DNA of 47,364 nt from Paludibacter jiangxiensis (GCA_945897785.1 CAMDGD010000010.1:1-47364), one strand, 5' to 3'. Counted from the stretch's first letter, positions 16,092 through 25,640 are shown. The notes: generated by a model from the sequence alone, not told the origin. Made by a program: numbers and translations.

Positions 16092-18029
16092 TTACTTTTC
16101 CGTTAAGCGATTGTCAATCATCCGATTGTTATATTGCTGAATAAAAGCTTGCGCTTTCTTCAACACCTTTTGCTTAACAACCTCATCATCAATATTTTTT
16201 TGCAACGAGCGGTCGTTTTTATACGCATACAACCCGTTCACCTTTTTGCCATCGTACAACAACAAATAATCATCTACAAAAAACTGATAATTATCGTGCA
16301 TAAAATTTACCGCATAAGCCGCTTCCTTTTCAACAGAAAACAAATCCTTACCAAAGGAAAGAAAGGGTTTGTCGTACTGCAAATAACCTAATACTGTGGG
16401 CATTATATCAATTTGCTGCGCAAGAATCGAATCATTGTATCCTTTCATACTACCATCTGGAGTATAAAAAATTAGCGGTACCGAAAATTTATCCACCGAA
16501 TTTTTATAGGCCTCATAATGCGGAGAGAAAGCATGATCGGCTGTAATAACAAAAAGAGTATTATTGAACCAAGGCATACGGCTTGCTTGCTCAAAAAAAC
16601 GACGCAAGGCAATATCGGCATAATGCACACAACGATGAATGGGGTGTGGCCCCTCTTTTAACTTCCCCTCGTATGCCAAAGGCACTTTAAATGGATGATG
16701 CGATGAAATAGAAAACACCGTAGCACAAAACGGTTGCTTAAAGCCATTCATCTTTTTGGCAAAGAATTGAAAAAAAGGCTCATCCCAAATACCCCACATA
16801 CCATCATAATCGCCATTGTTACCATACTCTTTTTTTCCATAATATGCCTCAATTTTTGCTGTTTTTGCATATGCATCAAAACCCATAGAGCCATTTTGTG
16901 CTCCATGAAAAAAGGCAGTATAATACCCTTTTTCGCGTAGTAAACCAGGCAAACTAACAATGGTATTGTATGCATACGAGGTTAAAATATAGGGCGATTG
17001 CATGGCAGGAATGCCAGATAAAACAGCAGGCAATCCGTCGATAGATTTCTTACCATTGGCAAACGCTTCTTCAAACACCAAACTCTCATTAATTAATGAA
17101 TCAAGGAATGGTGTATAGCCGGTATAGTCGGGTATGTCATTGTGCTGATTTAATCCCCCAATATATTCTTTTGAGAAACTCTCCAATATAAAAACCACCA
17201 CATTTTTTGCTTGAAAAGTGCCCACTTTTGGTAAAAAATAAGGCGAATAAATAGCCTCCAATTGAGCTTCTGAAAAATAGTTTTTCTTATCCAACCCTTT
17301 TTGATCGGTAGTGCGAATTATACTAAAAGGGGTATTCAGCACCAATACGGTATGCTCCGGTTTTTCGACAAAAGCCGATGCGTTACTGAGTGTAATTGGT
17401 CGGGTACTATGCCTAAAGCCTCCCCTTACTCCTCCAATAAACAAGGCTACCACAAATAAAAAAGCCAGGAAATTTGCTGTATAATATAAGTAGCTGTTGT
17501 TGATTTTCACTTCCCTATATACTGGCACTTTTTTATACCAATAAGCCAACAAAAAAAGTAAGGCAACAAAAAACAATACGGCATACCAATAATCCACTAA
17601 AAATTGTATGGTAAGGCTTAACAAGTTTTCTTCGTGACTAAACTGAGCAAAGACATCCCAGCTTGTTCGCCTAAAAGTGAATGAATAATACGGTATATCA
17701 GCAATATTCGCAATTAACGCTATGCTATTGGTAAGCATGAAAATCCAAAACAACATACGTTGATACGACGGCAGCAATCTGAATTTGAATGGAATGGCAT
17801 TCCCCAATATAAAAAGAATGTTGACATACAAAATTGCGGAGGTATCAAACCGTAATCCTCCTAAAAAAATGTACAACAATTGATTGCCCGAAATACCTGT
17901 AAAAAACTCAATATTATACCAATAGTAAGCTAATCTGCAAATACTAAACAACACAAAAACGAGCAACAACCTAAGCACTAACGCTACGAAAATATTTCCA
18001 TGTAAATATGTTACCAAACGATGCTGCAT
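16092..18029 (-). CDS. LTA-synthase-family membrane sulfatase or phosphotransferase
   Basis: 645 residues. The first 210 hold about five membrane spans; the rest is an extracytoplasmic alkaline-phosphatase/sulfatase fold. VVVFILESFSKEYIGG (about 272-287) supplies metal ligands, ANGKKSIDGLPAVLSGIPAM (about 326-345) contains the expected nucleophile region with Ser in place of the LtaS Thr, and VITADHAFSPHYEAY (about 494-508) gives the Asp-His metal site. The family transfers phosphoglycerol or phosphoethanolamine from lipids, or hydrolyses esters, at the cell surface. In a Gram-negative, lipoteichoic acid is not the product; a membrane glycolipid or LPS head-group modification is more likely. 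Exact reaction unknown. Confidence 0.86.
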   Translation of the reverse strand: MQHRLVTYLHGNIFVALVLRLLLVFVLFSICRLAYYWYNIEFFTGISGNQLLYIFLGGLRFDTSAILYVNILFILGNAIPFKFRLLPSYQRMLFWIFMLTNSIALIANIADIPYYSFTFRRTSWDVFAQFSHEENLLSLTIQFLVDYWYAVLFFVALLFLLAYWYKKVPVYREVKINNSYLYYTANFLAFLFVVALFIGGVRGGFRHSTRPITLSNASAFVEKPEHTVLVLNTPFSIIRTTDQKGLDKKNYFSEAQLEAIYSPYFLPKVGTFQAKNVVVFILESFSKEYIGGLNQHNDIPDYTGYTPFLDSLINESLVFEEAFANGKKSIDGLPAVLSGIPAMQSPYILTSYAYNTIVSLPGLLREKGYYTAFFHGAQNGSMGFDAYAKTAKIEAYYGKKEYGNNGDYDGMWGIWDEPFFQFFAKKMNGFKQPFCATVFSISSHHPFKVPLAYEGKLKEGPHPIHRCVHYADIALRRFFEQASRMPWFNNTLFVITADHAFSPHYEAYKNSVDKFSVPLIFYTPDGSMKGYNDSILAQQIDIMPTVLGYLQYDKPFLSFGKDLFSVEKEAAYAVNFMHDNYQFFVDDYLLLYDGKKVNGLYAYKNDRSLQKNIDDEVVKQKVLKKAQAFIQQYNNRMIDNRLTEK

Positions 18030-18377
18030 GAGTAATAAATATGAATTTTGGAGGGTGCAAATGTAAAAAATATTTGTGGATTAGCCCTTGTACAATTGGA
18101 ATTTTGCAAGCTGAACAGCACTGGAATTTGCTGTAAAATTCTATATAATAAGGCGTTTATTGCTTTTATTGCCGTCGGCATTTAGCTAACAAAGATATAT
18201 TTCTGACCAGGCGGTGGGCTTTATCTCCATATTATCTTGTATGTGGTTAAAGCCAATGACACCTCAATTATCTGTCCGTCTCTTAAATAAGACGAAAAAT
18301 AACATATAATAATACGATAGTATGTTGTTCTCATTACTTATCAATATCTTTACAAGCGTAAATCTGCAACTCAATAA
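18030..18377. other. Divergent intergenic region with promoter box
   Basis: 348 bp without a gene. On the minus strand TACATTTG (18058-18065) fits the TAnnTTTG consensus for the sulfatase gene, 29 nt from its start. On the plus strand TATCTTTA at about 18347-18354 could serve the rightward hypothetical gene, with one mismatch. Confidence 0.45.
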
Positions 18378-19073
18378 TTGAAAAAAAACTTACTATTTCA
18401 GTGTTTATTGGTGAAAAATATTGCGTTCATACTGCTTTTCTTTATGTCTTTATCGTTGGGTTATGCTCAATACGGCGCTTGCTATAAACCTACAAAATTT
18501 AAACAAAAAAAAGCCAACTCCGGCATATCATTATTTTCACGAAAGCAACAGTCAAACAACAGCCAAAACAACTACTATTCGGGTATTGGCATAGAAAATA
18601 CCATTTTTAACGGTCCTGCCGCATACTATCATTTTACTTCCGAAATCAATAATTACATCTACCTTGTTCATAATATTGGGATAACTTATGCTACGGAACC
18701 AAAGGAAACAAATACCACCGAAAATTACCGCGTAAAAGAAAGTCTTGGCGGTTACGGCTCAACCAGCTTGCGGATATATCTTTCGAGTAACTACCGATTA
18801 CAAAAAGGGTGGAGCACCCATCAATTTCCGGGGCAATTTGTAGGAGTAAAAATTGGGGCACATTATATACCCGGATTTGAAACAACGCAATTTTATTACT
18901 TTGGCAACGCACATATTGGTACACGAAGAGTGTTTTTTAAACGACTGATTTTCGAGCTTAGTGCGGGTATAGGGAACAACAGCATTAAAAACAAAAGCTA
19001 TTCTGCTGACAACACAAAAAACGCTTATATCAACCCTGAAATTAACGGACAACTAATTTTTTTGCTTTTCTAA
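18378..19073 (+). CDS. Secreted outer-membrane-like hypothetical protein
   Basis: 231 residues. A TTG start is followed by KKNL and a long hydrophobic stretch ending LGYAQYGAC, a probable signal peptide cleaved around residue 30. The mature part is rich in aromatic, alternating-strand segments (NTIFNGPAAYYHFTSEINNY, STSLRIYLSSNYRLQ, GVKIGAHYIPGFE, FELSAGIGNNS) and ends in INGQLIFLLF. An aromatic C-terminal strand is typical of small outer-membrane beta-barrels. Family unrecognised. Its stop codon overlaps the stop of the convergent relA by a few bases. Confident it is a gene, not of its role. Confidence 0.6.
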   Translation: MKKNLLFQCLLVKNIAFILLFFMSLSLGYAQYGACYKPTKFKQKKANSGISLFSRKQQSNNSQNNYYSGIGIENTIFNGPAAYYHFTSEINNYIYLVHNIGITYATEPKETNTTENYRVKESLGGYGSTSLRIYLSSNYRLQKGWSTHQFPGQFVGVKIGAHYIPGFETTQFYYFGNAHIGTRRVFFKRLIFELSAGIGNNSIKNKSYSADNTKNAYINPEINGQLIFLLF

Positions 19074-21265
19074 TTTATCCGCTCCACTTGTTTTACCCCT
19101 TTTACCGTCTTAATTTTTTTAATCAAGCCTTCTAAATCGTTTAACTGATTTACCATAACGGTTAAATGTCCTTGAAATAAGCCATCAACAGAATCGACAG
19201 AGATGGAGCGCAGGTGTACCGATGCTTCTTTGGCAATTAACGAAGTGATGTTTGTTAGTATACCAATATCATCTTTACCCAATACTCGTAGTGAAATTTG
19301 GTATTGATTGCCCGACTTACCGGACCAGCGAGCAGGCACAATGCGGTAACCAAAACGGTGTATTAATTGTGGTGCATTCGGACAGTCAACACGGTGAATC
19401 TTTATCCCTCCCACAACAGATACAAATCCGAAAATAGCATCGCCATAAATAGGATTACAACACTTGGAGAGTTTATATTGAATGTTTTTCAGGTTTTGAT
19501 CAATAACCAACACATCCTTTGAAGTGAACGAGTCACTCTCGACCGATTGCACAAAAGTACCTGCACTACGGCTTTCGGCAGGCTCTACAGGAACATCCGA
19601 CTTACTATTATCCGTTAACTGATGCCGTATGCTTAATAAGTCGAGTTTTTCTTGAGCAATAGCCTGATAAAAATCGCTAACAGCTTTATAGCCAAGCTTT
19701 TTAGCCAAACGAGTAATGTCAGCATCTTCTACGGTAAGTTTCCAGTTTTTAAACCGACGCAACATCATTTCTCGCCCTTGCTCAGCATCTTTATATTCAA
19801 GCTCTTTAAGCACTTGCTTAATTTTTGTTCGCGCTTTAGAGGTGAGCACAATTTGCAACCAATCCCGTTTAGGTTTTTGTCCGGCTTGGGTTAAAATCTC
19901 CACCTGATCGCCATTATTTAACACATAACGAATGGGTACATTTTTACCGTTAACCCGAGCACCAACACATTTACTACCCAAATTACTATGAATAGTAAAA
20001 GCGAAATCGAGCACTGTTGCGCCTTTTCTGAGTTTATGCAAATCGCCCTTAGGGGTAAAAACAAACACCTCATCATCGTATAAATTAAGCTTAAAATCAT
20101 CCATAAAATCAACGGCATTCAATTCGGGGTTTTCCAATATTTCCCGAATATTTTTCAGCCAATCATCCATACCATCTTCACTTTTAATGCCTTTATATTT
20201 CCAGTGAGCAGCAAGTCCCTTTTCGGCAATTTCATCCATTCGTTGAGTACGAATTTGCACCTCAACCCACTTTCCTTGCGGACCCATAACGGTGGCATGC
20301 AGCGACTCGTATCCATTTGATTTTGGTATAGATAACCAATCGCGCAAGCGGTTTGGGTTAGGTTGATACTTATCGGCAACAATAGAATATACTTGCCAGC
20401 AAGCTGCCTTTTCTTTTAGTAAATCGACAGATAAAATTACCCTAATGGCAAACAAATCATAAATATTTTCAAAAGGCGTATGTTGTTTTTTCATTTTATT
20501 CCAAATAGAATAAATCGATTTGGTGCGCCCTTTAATGTCGAAAGTCAAACCCGCTTCTGCAAGCTCCTTTTGTAAGGGAGTTATAAAATTGGTGATATAC
20601 TTATCTCTAGTAGCCTTTGTCTCTTTTAGTTTCTGGGCAATATCAAAGTAAGTATCGGGCGAAGTATAACGCAAGGATAAGTCCTCCAACTCCGTTTTTA
20701 AGCGATACAAACCCATGCGGTGTGCCAATGGAGCATATAAATAAGAAGCCTCTCGGGCTATCTTCATTTGCGATTCGGCATCGTAAACCTTCAAATTTCG
20801 CATGGTAAATACCCTATCGGCAATCAATATCAACACCACACGAATATCCTCAGCAAAAGTCAAAAGTAGTTTTCTAAAATTTTCCGTTTCTACCACCTTA
20901 TCTTGTACAAACAATTCGTTTGCCTTTATCAATCCACGCACAATAGTTGCTATAGAACGATCAAATTTCTCGTCCAATGCTTCGAGCGTAATTACTCCGC
21001 ATAAAACGGAATCATACACCATAACACTAATAATACTAGCTCTACCCAAGCCTATTTCTTGTTCAACAAGCAAGGCCGTGCGTAAATTTTTTATTACCGG
21101 ATGAATAGCGTAATCCTTTGCTGTCATGGTTTTTTCTGCCGTTTTGGCTAACAACAAACGAATTTCTTTCCTATCTTGGGCAGAAAACAGATGTCCGGTG
21201 GAGCGCAACAGCAAACGGTACGCTATACGAAGTTCTTTTTGTTCAGCTATAGAAAAATAGGTCAT
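19070..21265 (-). CDS. RelA/SpoT-family (p)ppGpp synthetase with degenerate hydrolase domain
   Basis: 731 residues. The order is N-terminal HD region, synthetase domain, TGS (VFVFTPKGDLHKLRKGATVLDFAF, about 415-438) and a C-terminal ACT domain after a conserved-cysteine/zinc-finger-like stretch (SKCCNPIYGD). The synthetase looks active: KSIYSIWNKMKK, IYDLFAIRVI, NRLRDWLSIPKSNGYESLH and VQIRTQRMDEIAEKGLAAHW. In the HD region His55 and Asp150 remain, but the HDxxED core reads YDSVLC (Tyr84, Asp85). The metal-ligand His and the acidic pair are lost, so ppGpp hydrolysis is probably absent. It is likely the RelA-type synthetase of this genome, needing a partner hydrolase elsewhere. The protein starts the stringent response from amino-acid starvation. 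Confidence 0.93.
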   Translation of the reverse strand: MTYFSIAEQKELRIAYRLLLRSTGHLFSAQDRKEIRLLLAKTAEKTMTAKDYAIHPVIKNLRTALLVEQEIGLGRASIISVMVYDSVLCGVITLEALDEKFDRSIATIVRGLIKANELFVQDKVVETENFRKLLLTFAEDIRVVLILIADRVFTMRNLKVYDAESQMKIAREASYLYAPLAHRMGLYRLKTELEDLSLRYTSPDTYFDIAQKLKETKATRDKYITNFITPLQKELAEAGLTFDIKGRTKSIYSIWNKMKKQHTPFENIYDLFAIRVILSVDLLKEKAACWQVYSIVADKYQPNPNRLRDWLSIPKSNGYESLHATVMGPQGKWVEVQIRTQRMDEIAEKGLAAHWKYKGIKSEDGMDDWLKNIREILENPELNAVDFMDDFKLNLYDDEVFVFTPKGDLHKLRKGATVLDFAFTIHSNLGSKCVGARVNGKNVPIRYVLNNGDQVEILTQAGQKPKRDWLQIVLTSKARTKIKQVLKELEYKDAEQGREMMLRRFKNWKLTVEDADITRLAKKLGYKAVSDFYQAIAQEKLDLLSIRHQLTDNSKSDVPVEPAESRSAGTFVQSVESDSFTSKDVLVIDQNLKNIQYKLSKCCNPIYGDAIFGFVSVVGGIKIHRVDCPNAPQLIHRFGYRIVPARWSGKSGNQYQISLRVLGKDDIGILTNITSLIAKEASVHLRSISVDSVDGLFQGHLTVMVNQLNDLEGLIKKIKTVKGVKQVERIN

Positions 21266-21328
21266 TGGGCATATAATTTAAGCGGTTCAACGAACACATA
21301 TTCCTCCTAAGGCCTGTTCGCTTAGCTG

Positions 21329-21336
21329 CAAAGATA
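21329..21336 (-). promoter_or_regulatory. Candidate -7 box of the relA-like gene
   Basis: The minus strand reads TATCTTTG, an exact TAnnTTTG match, 63 nt before the start codon and back to back with the rplU promoter. Confidence 0.5.
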
Positions 21337-21355
21337 AAATATTTTCTTAAAACTA

Positions 21356-21386
21356 TTTGAAAATCAAATTTCCTTTCGTACATTTG
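21356..21386 (+). promoter_or_regulatory. Promoter of rplU-rpmA
   Basis: TTTG (21356-21359), then exactly 19 nt, then TACATTTG (21379-21386). This is the full Bacteroidota housekeeping promoter pattern (-33 TTTG and -7 TAnnTTTG). It would give a leader of about 85 nt before rplU. Confidence 0.8.
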
Positions 21387-21477
21387 CAGCCTCATTTTCG
21401 CAAAGAGGTAAATAAGAAGCACTGTTGCATGAGGCAGCATCTCACCTCCCCGAAGTAATTATAAAACAAGGTATTAT

Positions 21478-21792
21478 ATGTACGCAATTGTTGAGATTTT
21501 AGGACAGCAATTTAAGGTGGAAGCCGGAAAAAGATTGTTTATCCACAGAATGGAAGAAGCCGAAAAAGGTTCGGTAATTGAATTTGATAAAGTATTGTTA
21601 GTTGACAACAACGGCAAAGTAAAAGTAGGTGCACCTACAGTAAAAGACGCCAAAGTGCTGGCAGAAGTAGTTGACCATGTAAAAGGTGACAAAGTGTTGG
21701 TTTTTCATAAAAAACGACGCAAAGGATACCGTAAATTAAACGGTCACCGTCAGTATTTTACTCAACTGTTAATTAACGAGATTGTAGCTTAA
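21478..21792 (+). CDS. rplU: 50S ribosomal protein L21
   Basis: 104 residues, standard size. Recognised from [37 protein letters not shown] and the basic end [15 protein letters not shown], which binds 23S rRNA domain V. First gene of the rplU-rpmA pair, the usual bacterial arrangement. Confidence 0.98.
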   Translation: MYAIVEILGQQFKVEAGKRLFIHRMEEAEKGSVIEFDKVLLVDNNGKVKVGAPTVKDAKVLAEVVDHVKGDKVLVFHKKRRKGYRKLNGHRQYFTQLLINEIVA

Positions 21793-21811
21793 ATTAAAAA
21801 CTTAAAAGAAA

Positions 21812-22078
21812 ATGGCACATAAAAAAGGAGCGGGTAGCTCAAGAAACGGTCGTGAATCGGAAAGTAAACGACTTGGTGTGAAAATTTACGGCGGACAATT
21901 TGCTAAAGCAGGCAATATCTTGATTCGTCAACGCGGTACAGTGCATAACCCGGGCGAAAATGTAGGCATGGGAAAAGACCATACCTTATTTGCTTTAGTA
22001 GATGGTGTTGTTACTTTCAAAAAGAAAAGAGACAACAAGTCGTTTGTATCTATTTTACCTAATGTAGAAAATAACTAG
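21812..22078 (+). CDS. rpmA: 50S ribosomal protein L27
   Basis: 88 residues. [16 protein letters not shown] opens with the N-terminal tail that reaches the peptidyl-transferase centre. [16 protein letters not shown] and GVGKDH-like [16 protein letters not shown] follow. There is no N-terminal extension needing cleavage as in Firmicutes. It begins 19 nt after rplU and is followed by a strong terminator. Confidence 0.98.
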   Translation: MAHKKGAGSSRNGRESESKRLGVKIYGGQFAKAGNILIRQRGTVHNPGENVGMGKDHTLFALVDGVVTFKKKRDNKSFVSILPNVENN

Positions 22079-22100
22079 TTCTAGTTTAACAACATAATGA

Positions 22101-22140
22101 ATCCCGATTTTTTCTAAAAGAGAAATCGGGATTTTTGTTT
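22101..22140 (+). terminator. Terminator of rplU-rpmA
   Basis: Perfect 10-bp stem ATCCCGATTT/AAATCGGGAT (22101-22110, 22123-22132) followed by TTTTTGTTT. Confidence 0.92.
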
Positions 22141-22148
22141 TATATTTG
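22141..22148 (+). promoter_or_regulatory. Candidate -7 box of serS
   Basis: TATATTTG, an exact TAnnTTTG, placed directly after the rpmA terminator and 90 nt before the serS ATG. The -33 element is unclear because it would fall in the terminator stem. Confidence 0.45.
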
Positions 22149-22237
22149 CGAGGAAATTAATAATAAAAACAAACCGGTAAAAAGGGTAATTGAGCATTCC
22201 TCTTTCTCCCTTTTCACTGCTAACTTTTCACAAAGAA

Positions 22238-23509
22238 ATGCTAACACTCAAACAAATCAACGACAACAAAGATGAAGTAATTCGTCGGTTGGCACGCAAA
22301 CACTTTGATGCAACTGCTATTATTGAGCAAGTAATTGACATTAACAACAAACGCAAGCAAACACAAGCAATACTTGATGCCAACCTTGCCGAACTTAATA
22401 CTATTTCAAAATCTATCGGTGCCTTGATGCAAGCCGGTAAAAAAGAAGAAGCTGAAAGTATTCGCGCTAAAGTTTCAGAGATGAAAGAAGGCAATAAAGA
22501 ATTGGAAGATAGCATGAAAGATGCGGAAGAAAAGCTAACAGGTCTTCTTTATACTATTCCAAACCTACCTGCCGATAGCGTTCCCGAAGGAAAGCATGCC
22601 GAAGATAATGTGGTGGAAAAACAGGGAGGCACAATGCCTAACTTATACAGCCAAGCACTTCCGCACTGGGAGTTAGCCAAGAAATACGATCTTATCGATT
22701 TTGAATTAGGTGTAAAAATTAGTGGAGCCGGTTTTCCTGTATATAAAGGAAAAGGTGCTCGATTGCAACGGGCTTTAATTAACTTTTTTTTGGATAATGC
22801 CCGCGATGCCGGCTATTTAGAAATACAACCTCCTTACCTTGTAAATGCAGTTTCGGGCTATGGCACGGGGAATTTGCCCGACAAAGAGGGTCAAATGTAT
22901 CACTGTCAGCTGGACGATTTATACCTGATTCCTACTGCCGAAGTACCTGTTACCAATATTTACCGCGATGTTATTGTAGAGAAAAAAGACTTGCCTATAA
23001 TGAATTGTGCCTATTCTGCTTGTTTTCGTCGTGAGGCAGGTTCGTACGGAAAAGATGTGCGTGGGTTAAACCGCCTGCATCAGTTCGATAAAGTAGAAAT
23101 TGTGCGTATAGACACACCCGAAAACTCATACTCTTCTTTAACAGAAATGGTACACTATGTACAATCATTAGTTGATAAACTGGAACTTCCGTGGCGAATA
23201 TTACGGCTTTGCGGTGGTGATATGAGCTTTACAGCTGCCCTAACCTTCGATTTCGAAGTATTCTCTGCAGCACAAGAACGATGGCTAGAAGTTAGCTCGG
23301 TATCGAACTTTGAGAGCTACCAAGCCAACCGCTTAAAATGCCGCTACCGCACCGACGATAAAAAAACAGAACTCTGCCACACGCTTAATGGCAGTGCCTT
23401 GGCTTTGCCCCGGATTGTGGCCGCATTATTGGAAAACAACCAAACAGCCGAAGGAATTAAAATTCCGAAGGCCTTGATTCCTTATACTGGATTTGAAATA
23501 ATTGCATAA
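22238..23509 (+). CDS. serS: Seryl-tRNA synthetase
   Basis: Class II synthetase charging tRNA-Ser (and tRNA-Sec where present). From the ATG at 22238 it is 423 residues and starts MLTLKQIND, the family's usual beginning. The frame runs back to a TTG at 22190, but those 16 residues are not family-like. The N-terminal coiled-coil arm spans about 25-105. The catalytic domain has GAGFPVYKGKGARLQRALI (motif 1 area), SACFRREAGSYGKDVRG (motif 2) and NGSALALPRIVAALLENNQ (motif 3). Confidence 0.97.
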   Translation: MLTLKQINDNKDEVIRRLARKHFDATAIIEQVIDINNKRKQTQAILDANLAELNTISKSIGALMQAGKKEEAESIRAKVSEMKEGNKELEDSMKDAEEKLTGLLYTIPNLPADSVPEGKHAEDNVVEKQGGTMPNLYSQALPHWELAKKYDLIDFELGVKISGAGFPVYKGKGARLQRALINFFLDNARDAGYLEIQPPYLVNAVSGYGTGNLPDKEGQMYHCQLDDLYLIPTAEVPVTNIYRDVIVEKKDLPIMNCAYSACFRREAGSYGKDVRGLNRLHQFDKVEIVRIDTPENSYSSLTEMVHYVQSLVDKLELPWRILRLCGGDMSFTAALTFDFEVFSAAQERWLEVSSVSNFESYQANRLKCRYRTDDKKTELCHTLNGSALALPRIVAALLENNQTAEGIKIPKALIPYTGFEIIA

Positions 23510-23548
23510 ATGTAAATACGCACAGCCGTGCGTATTTACTCATACAAC

Positions 23549-24586
23549 ATGGCAAAATCTGACCTACATATTACCCTCCCTCCCGAATGGGCTCCACAAA
23601 GTGGCGTGCAACTTACTTGGCCACACGAGGATACCGATTGGAAAGACATACTAGACGAAGTTATTCCTTGCTTTGCAGCCATAGCAAAAGAAATTACGCT
23701 ACGAGAAAAACTACTGCTTGTTTGTCGAAACATAGAAACCGTACGCAAACAACTGCCTTCAGATATTAACTTTGAACAAATACAATTTATAGAGCTACCA
23801 AGCAACGACACTTGGGCACGCGACCATGGAGCTATTTCTGTTTTTGTAAACGGGGAGCCTTGCCTCTACGATTTTTGTTTCAATGGTTGGGGCATGAAAT
23901 TTCCGGCCAATTACGACAATCAACTAACCAAAGCACTTTATTGTCAGGGAGTTTTTCAATCAGATGTGGCTTACCAAAATATGCTGCATTGCATACTAGA
24001 AGGAGGCAGCATAGAAAGCGACGGAAAAGGCACAATACTGACTACAACCGAATGCTTGCTCTCCGAAAACCGTAACGACCATCTTTATAAAGAAGAATTG
24101 GAAGAATACATACAATTGATTTTTGGAGCTAAACGAATTTTATGGCTCAACAACGGTTATTTAGAAGGCGATGATACCGACAGCCATATAGATACTTTAG
24201 TGCGTTTTTGCTCGGATGATACCCTTGCTTATGTACAATGTACCGATAAAAATGATGAGCATTACGATGAATTAAAACTCATGGAAGAAGAATTGCAAGC
24301 ATTTAAAACTATGGATGGCAACCCCTATAATTTATTGCCACTACCAATGGCTGACAAAATACTGAATAATAACGACAGACTACCGGCTACTTATGCTAAT
24401 TTTCTTATTATCAATGGAGCAGTATTGGTTCCTACTTATGATTCGCCAAAAGACACCATCGCTTTGCAACAAGTAAAGAAAGCATTTCCCGACAGAGAAG
24501 TTATTGGTATCGATTGTACTTCTTTAATCCAACAACACGGATCGTTGCATTGTGTTACGATGCAATTTCCTAAAGGAATACTCTAA
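23549..24586 (+). CDS. aguA: Agmatine deiminase (peptidyl-arginine deiminase family)
   Basis: 345 residues from the ATG at 23549. An in-frame GTG at 23528 would add seven residues, but the family starts near LPPEWAPQSGVQLTWPH. It converts agmatine to N-carbamoylputrescine and ammonia. Visible catalytic groups of the guanidino-modifying fold are NDTWARDHGAISVF, ILEGGSIESDGKG, DTDSHIDTLVRF and the C-terminal HGSLHCVTMQ with nucleophile Cys about 335. Its stop overlaps the start of the next gene by one base (TAATG), so aguA and aguB are translationally coupled and form a two-step putrescine route. Confidence 0.94.
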   Translation: MAKSDLHITLPPEWAPQSGVQLTWPHEDTDWKDILDEVIPCFAAIAKEITLREKLLLVCRNIETVRKQLPSDINFEQIQFIELPSNDTWARDHGAISVFVNGEPCLYDFCFNGWGMKFPANYDNQLTKALYCQGVFQSDVAYQNMLHCILEGGSIESDGKGTILTTTECLLSENRNDHLYKEELEEYIQLIFGAKRILWLNNGYLEGDDTDSHIDTLVRFCSDDTLAYVQCTDKNDEHYDELKLMEEELQAFKTMDGNPYNLLPLPMADKILNNNDRLPATYANFLIINGAVLVPTYDSPKDTIALQQVKKAFPDREVIGIDCTSLIQQHGSLHCVTMQFPKGIL

Positions 24587-25461
24587 TGAAAATAGCCTTA
24601 ATACAACAAATCAATTCAGCCGATATTCAAAAGAACATCGTTATGCTGAAAGAAAACATTAGCACTTGTGCCCAACAAGGTGCCGAACTCATTGTGTTGC
24701 AAGAACTGCACAACGGACTCTATTTTTGCCAAACGGAAGACCCAAAAAATTTTGATTTAGCCGAAGAAATTCCTGGTCCAAGTACTACAGAATTTGGTGC
24801 GTTGGCTAAAGAACTAGGCATTGTACTGGTGATTTCCTTGTTCGAAAAATGTATGCCCGGCTTGTATTACAATACGGCGGTGGTAATTGAAAAAGACGGC
24901 AGTATAGCCGGAAAATACCGCAAAATGCATATCCCTGACGACCCTGCTTATTACGAGAAATTCTATTTTGCCCCGGGCGATATTGGTTTTGAACCCATAG
25001 CTACTTCTGTAGGCAAATTGGGTGTACTTGTATGTTGGGATCAATGGTATCCGGAAGCTGCTCGGTTAATGGCTCTGGCCGGAGCAGAAATACTTATCTA
25101 CCCTACGGCTATTGGTTTTGAAAGTACCGACAGCGAAGAAGAAAAAACCCGTCAACGAGAAGCATGGATGATTTCGCAACGGGCACATGCTGTTGCCAAT
25201 GGCTTGCATGTTGTTGCTGTTAACCGCAGCGGTTTTGAAGCCGACCCATCGGGTGTTACTAATGGCATTCAGTTTTGGGGCAGTAGTTTTATTGCCGGCC
25301 CTCAAGGAGAAATTTTGGCACAAGCCTCAACTGATAAAGAAGAAAATTTGCTTATATCCATCAACCTAAAACGAACGGAGGAAGTTCGCCGTATGTGGCC
25401 TTTTTTTAGGGATAGACGGATTGATGCTTTTGCTGATTTAACAAAAAGAAGTAAAAAATAG
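24586..25461 (+). CDS. aguB: N-carbamoylputrescine amidase
   Basis: 291 residues of the carbon-nitrogen hydrolase (nitrilase) family. The Glu-Lys-Cys triad is visible as Glu40 (VLQELHN), Lys113 (KYRKMHIPDDP) and Cys150 (VLVCWDQWYPEAARL). Length and pairing with aguA identify it as the enzyme releasing putrescine, CO2 and ammonia from N-carbamoylputrescine. Start overlaps the aguA stop. It is followed by a palindromic repeat and then a clear terminator. Confidence 0.94.
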   Translation: MKIALIQQINSADIQKNIVMLKENISTCAQQGAELIVLQELHNGLYFCQTEDPKNFDLAEEIPGPSTTEFGALAKELGIVLVISLFEKCMPGLYYNTAVVIEKDGSIAGKYRKMHIPDDPAYYEKFYFAPGDIGFEPIATSVGKLGVLVCWDQWYPEAARLMALAGAEILIYPTAIGFESTDSEEEKTRQREAWMISQRAHAVANGLHVVAVNRSGFEADPSGVTNGIQFWGSSFIAGPQGEILAQASTDKEENLLISINLKRTEEVRRMWPFFRDRRIDAFADLTKRSKK

Positions 25462-25476
25462 AAACTCTTTCGCAAT

Positions 25477-25506
25477 GCGACTTTTAGTCGCGCCCCGAAT
25501 TGCAAA
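25477..25506. repeat. GCGACT palindromic repeat, copy A
   Basis: GCGACT-TTT-AGTCGC followed by GCCCCGAATTGCAAA, 30 bp. The same 30-bp unit with a different loop is at 25641-25670, and the palindrome recurs at 45682-45696. Confidence 0.8.
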
Positions 25507-25521
25507 AGCAGGCTGCAAAAC

Positions 25522-25568
25522 AAAAAAAAATGAGCGGGAGTTAAAAATCACCCGCTCATTTATATTTA
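25522..25568. terminator. Bidirectional terminator after aguB
   Basis: Perfect 9-bp stem ATGAGCGGG/CCCGCTCAT (25530-25538, 25551-25559). An A-run precedes it and TTATATTT follows. It serves aguB on the plus strand and could also stop transcripts from the left-going dus gene. Confidence 0.85.
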
Positions 25569-25640
25569 TCTTAATCCTAAAAACTACGCACAACAGAAAT
25601 TATCAATTATAACAGCTTTATGCGATGTTTTTTTCGGAGT

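Noticed and set aside
15440-16100. FMN riboswitch upstream of ribE
   Set aside because: The gap before ribE is only 52 bp and shows no RFN-element core motifs; only a promoter box was found.
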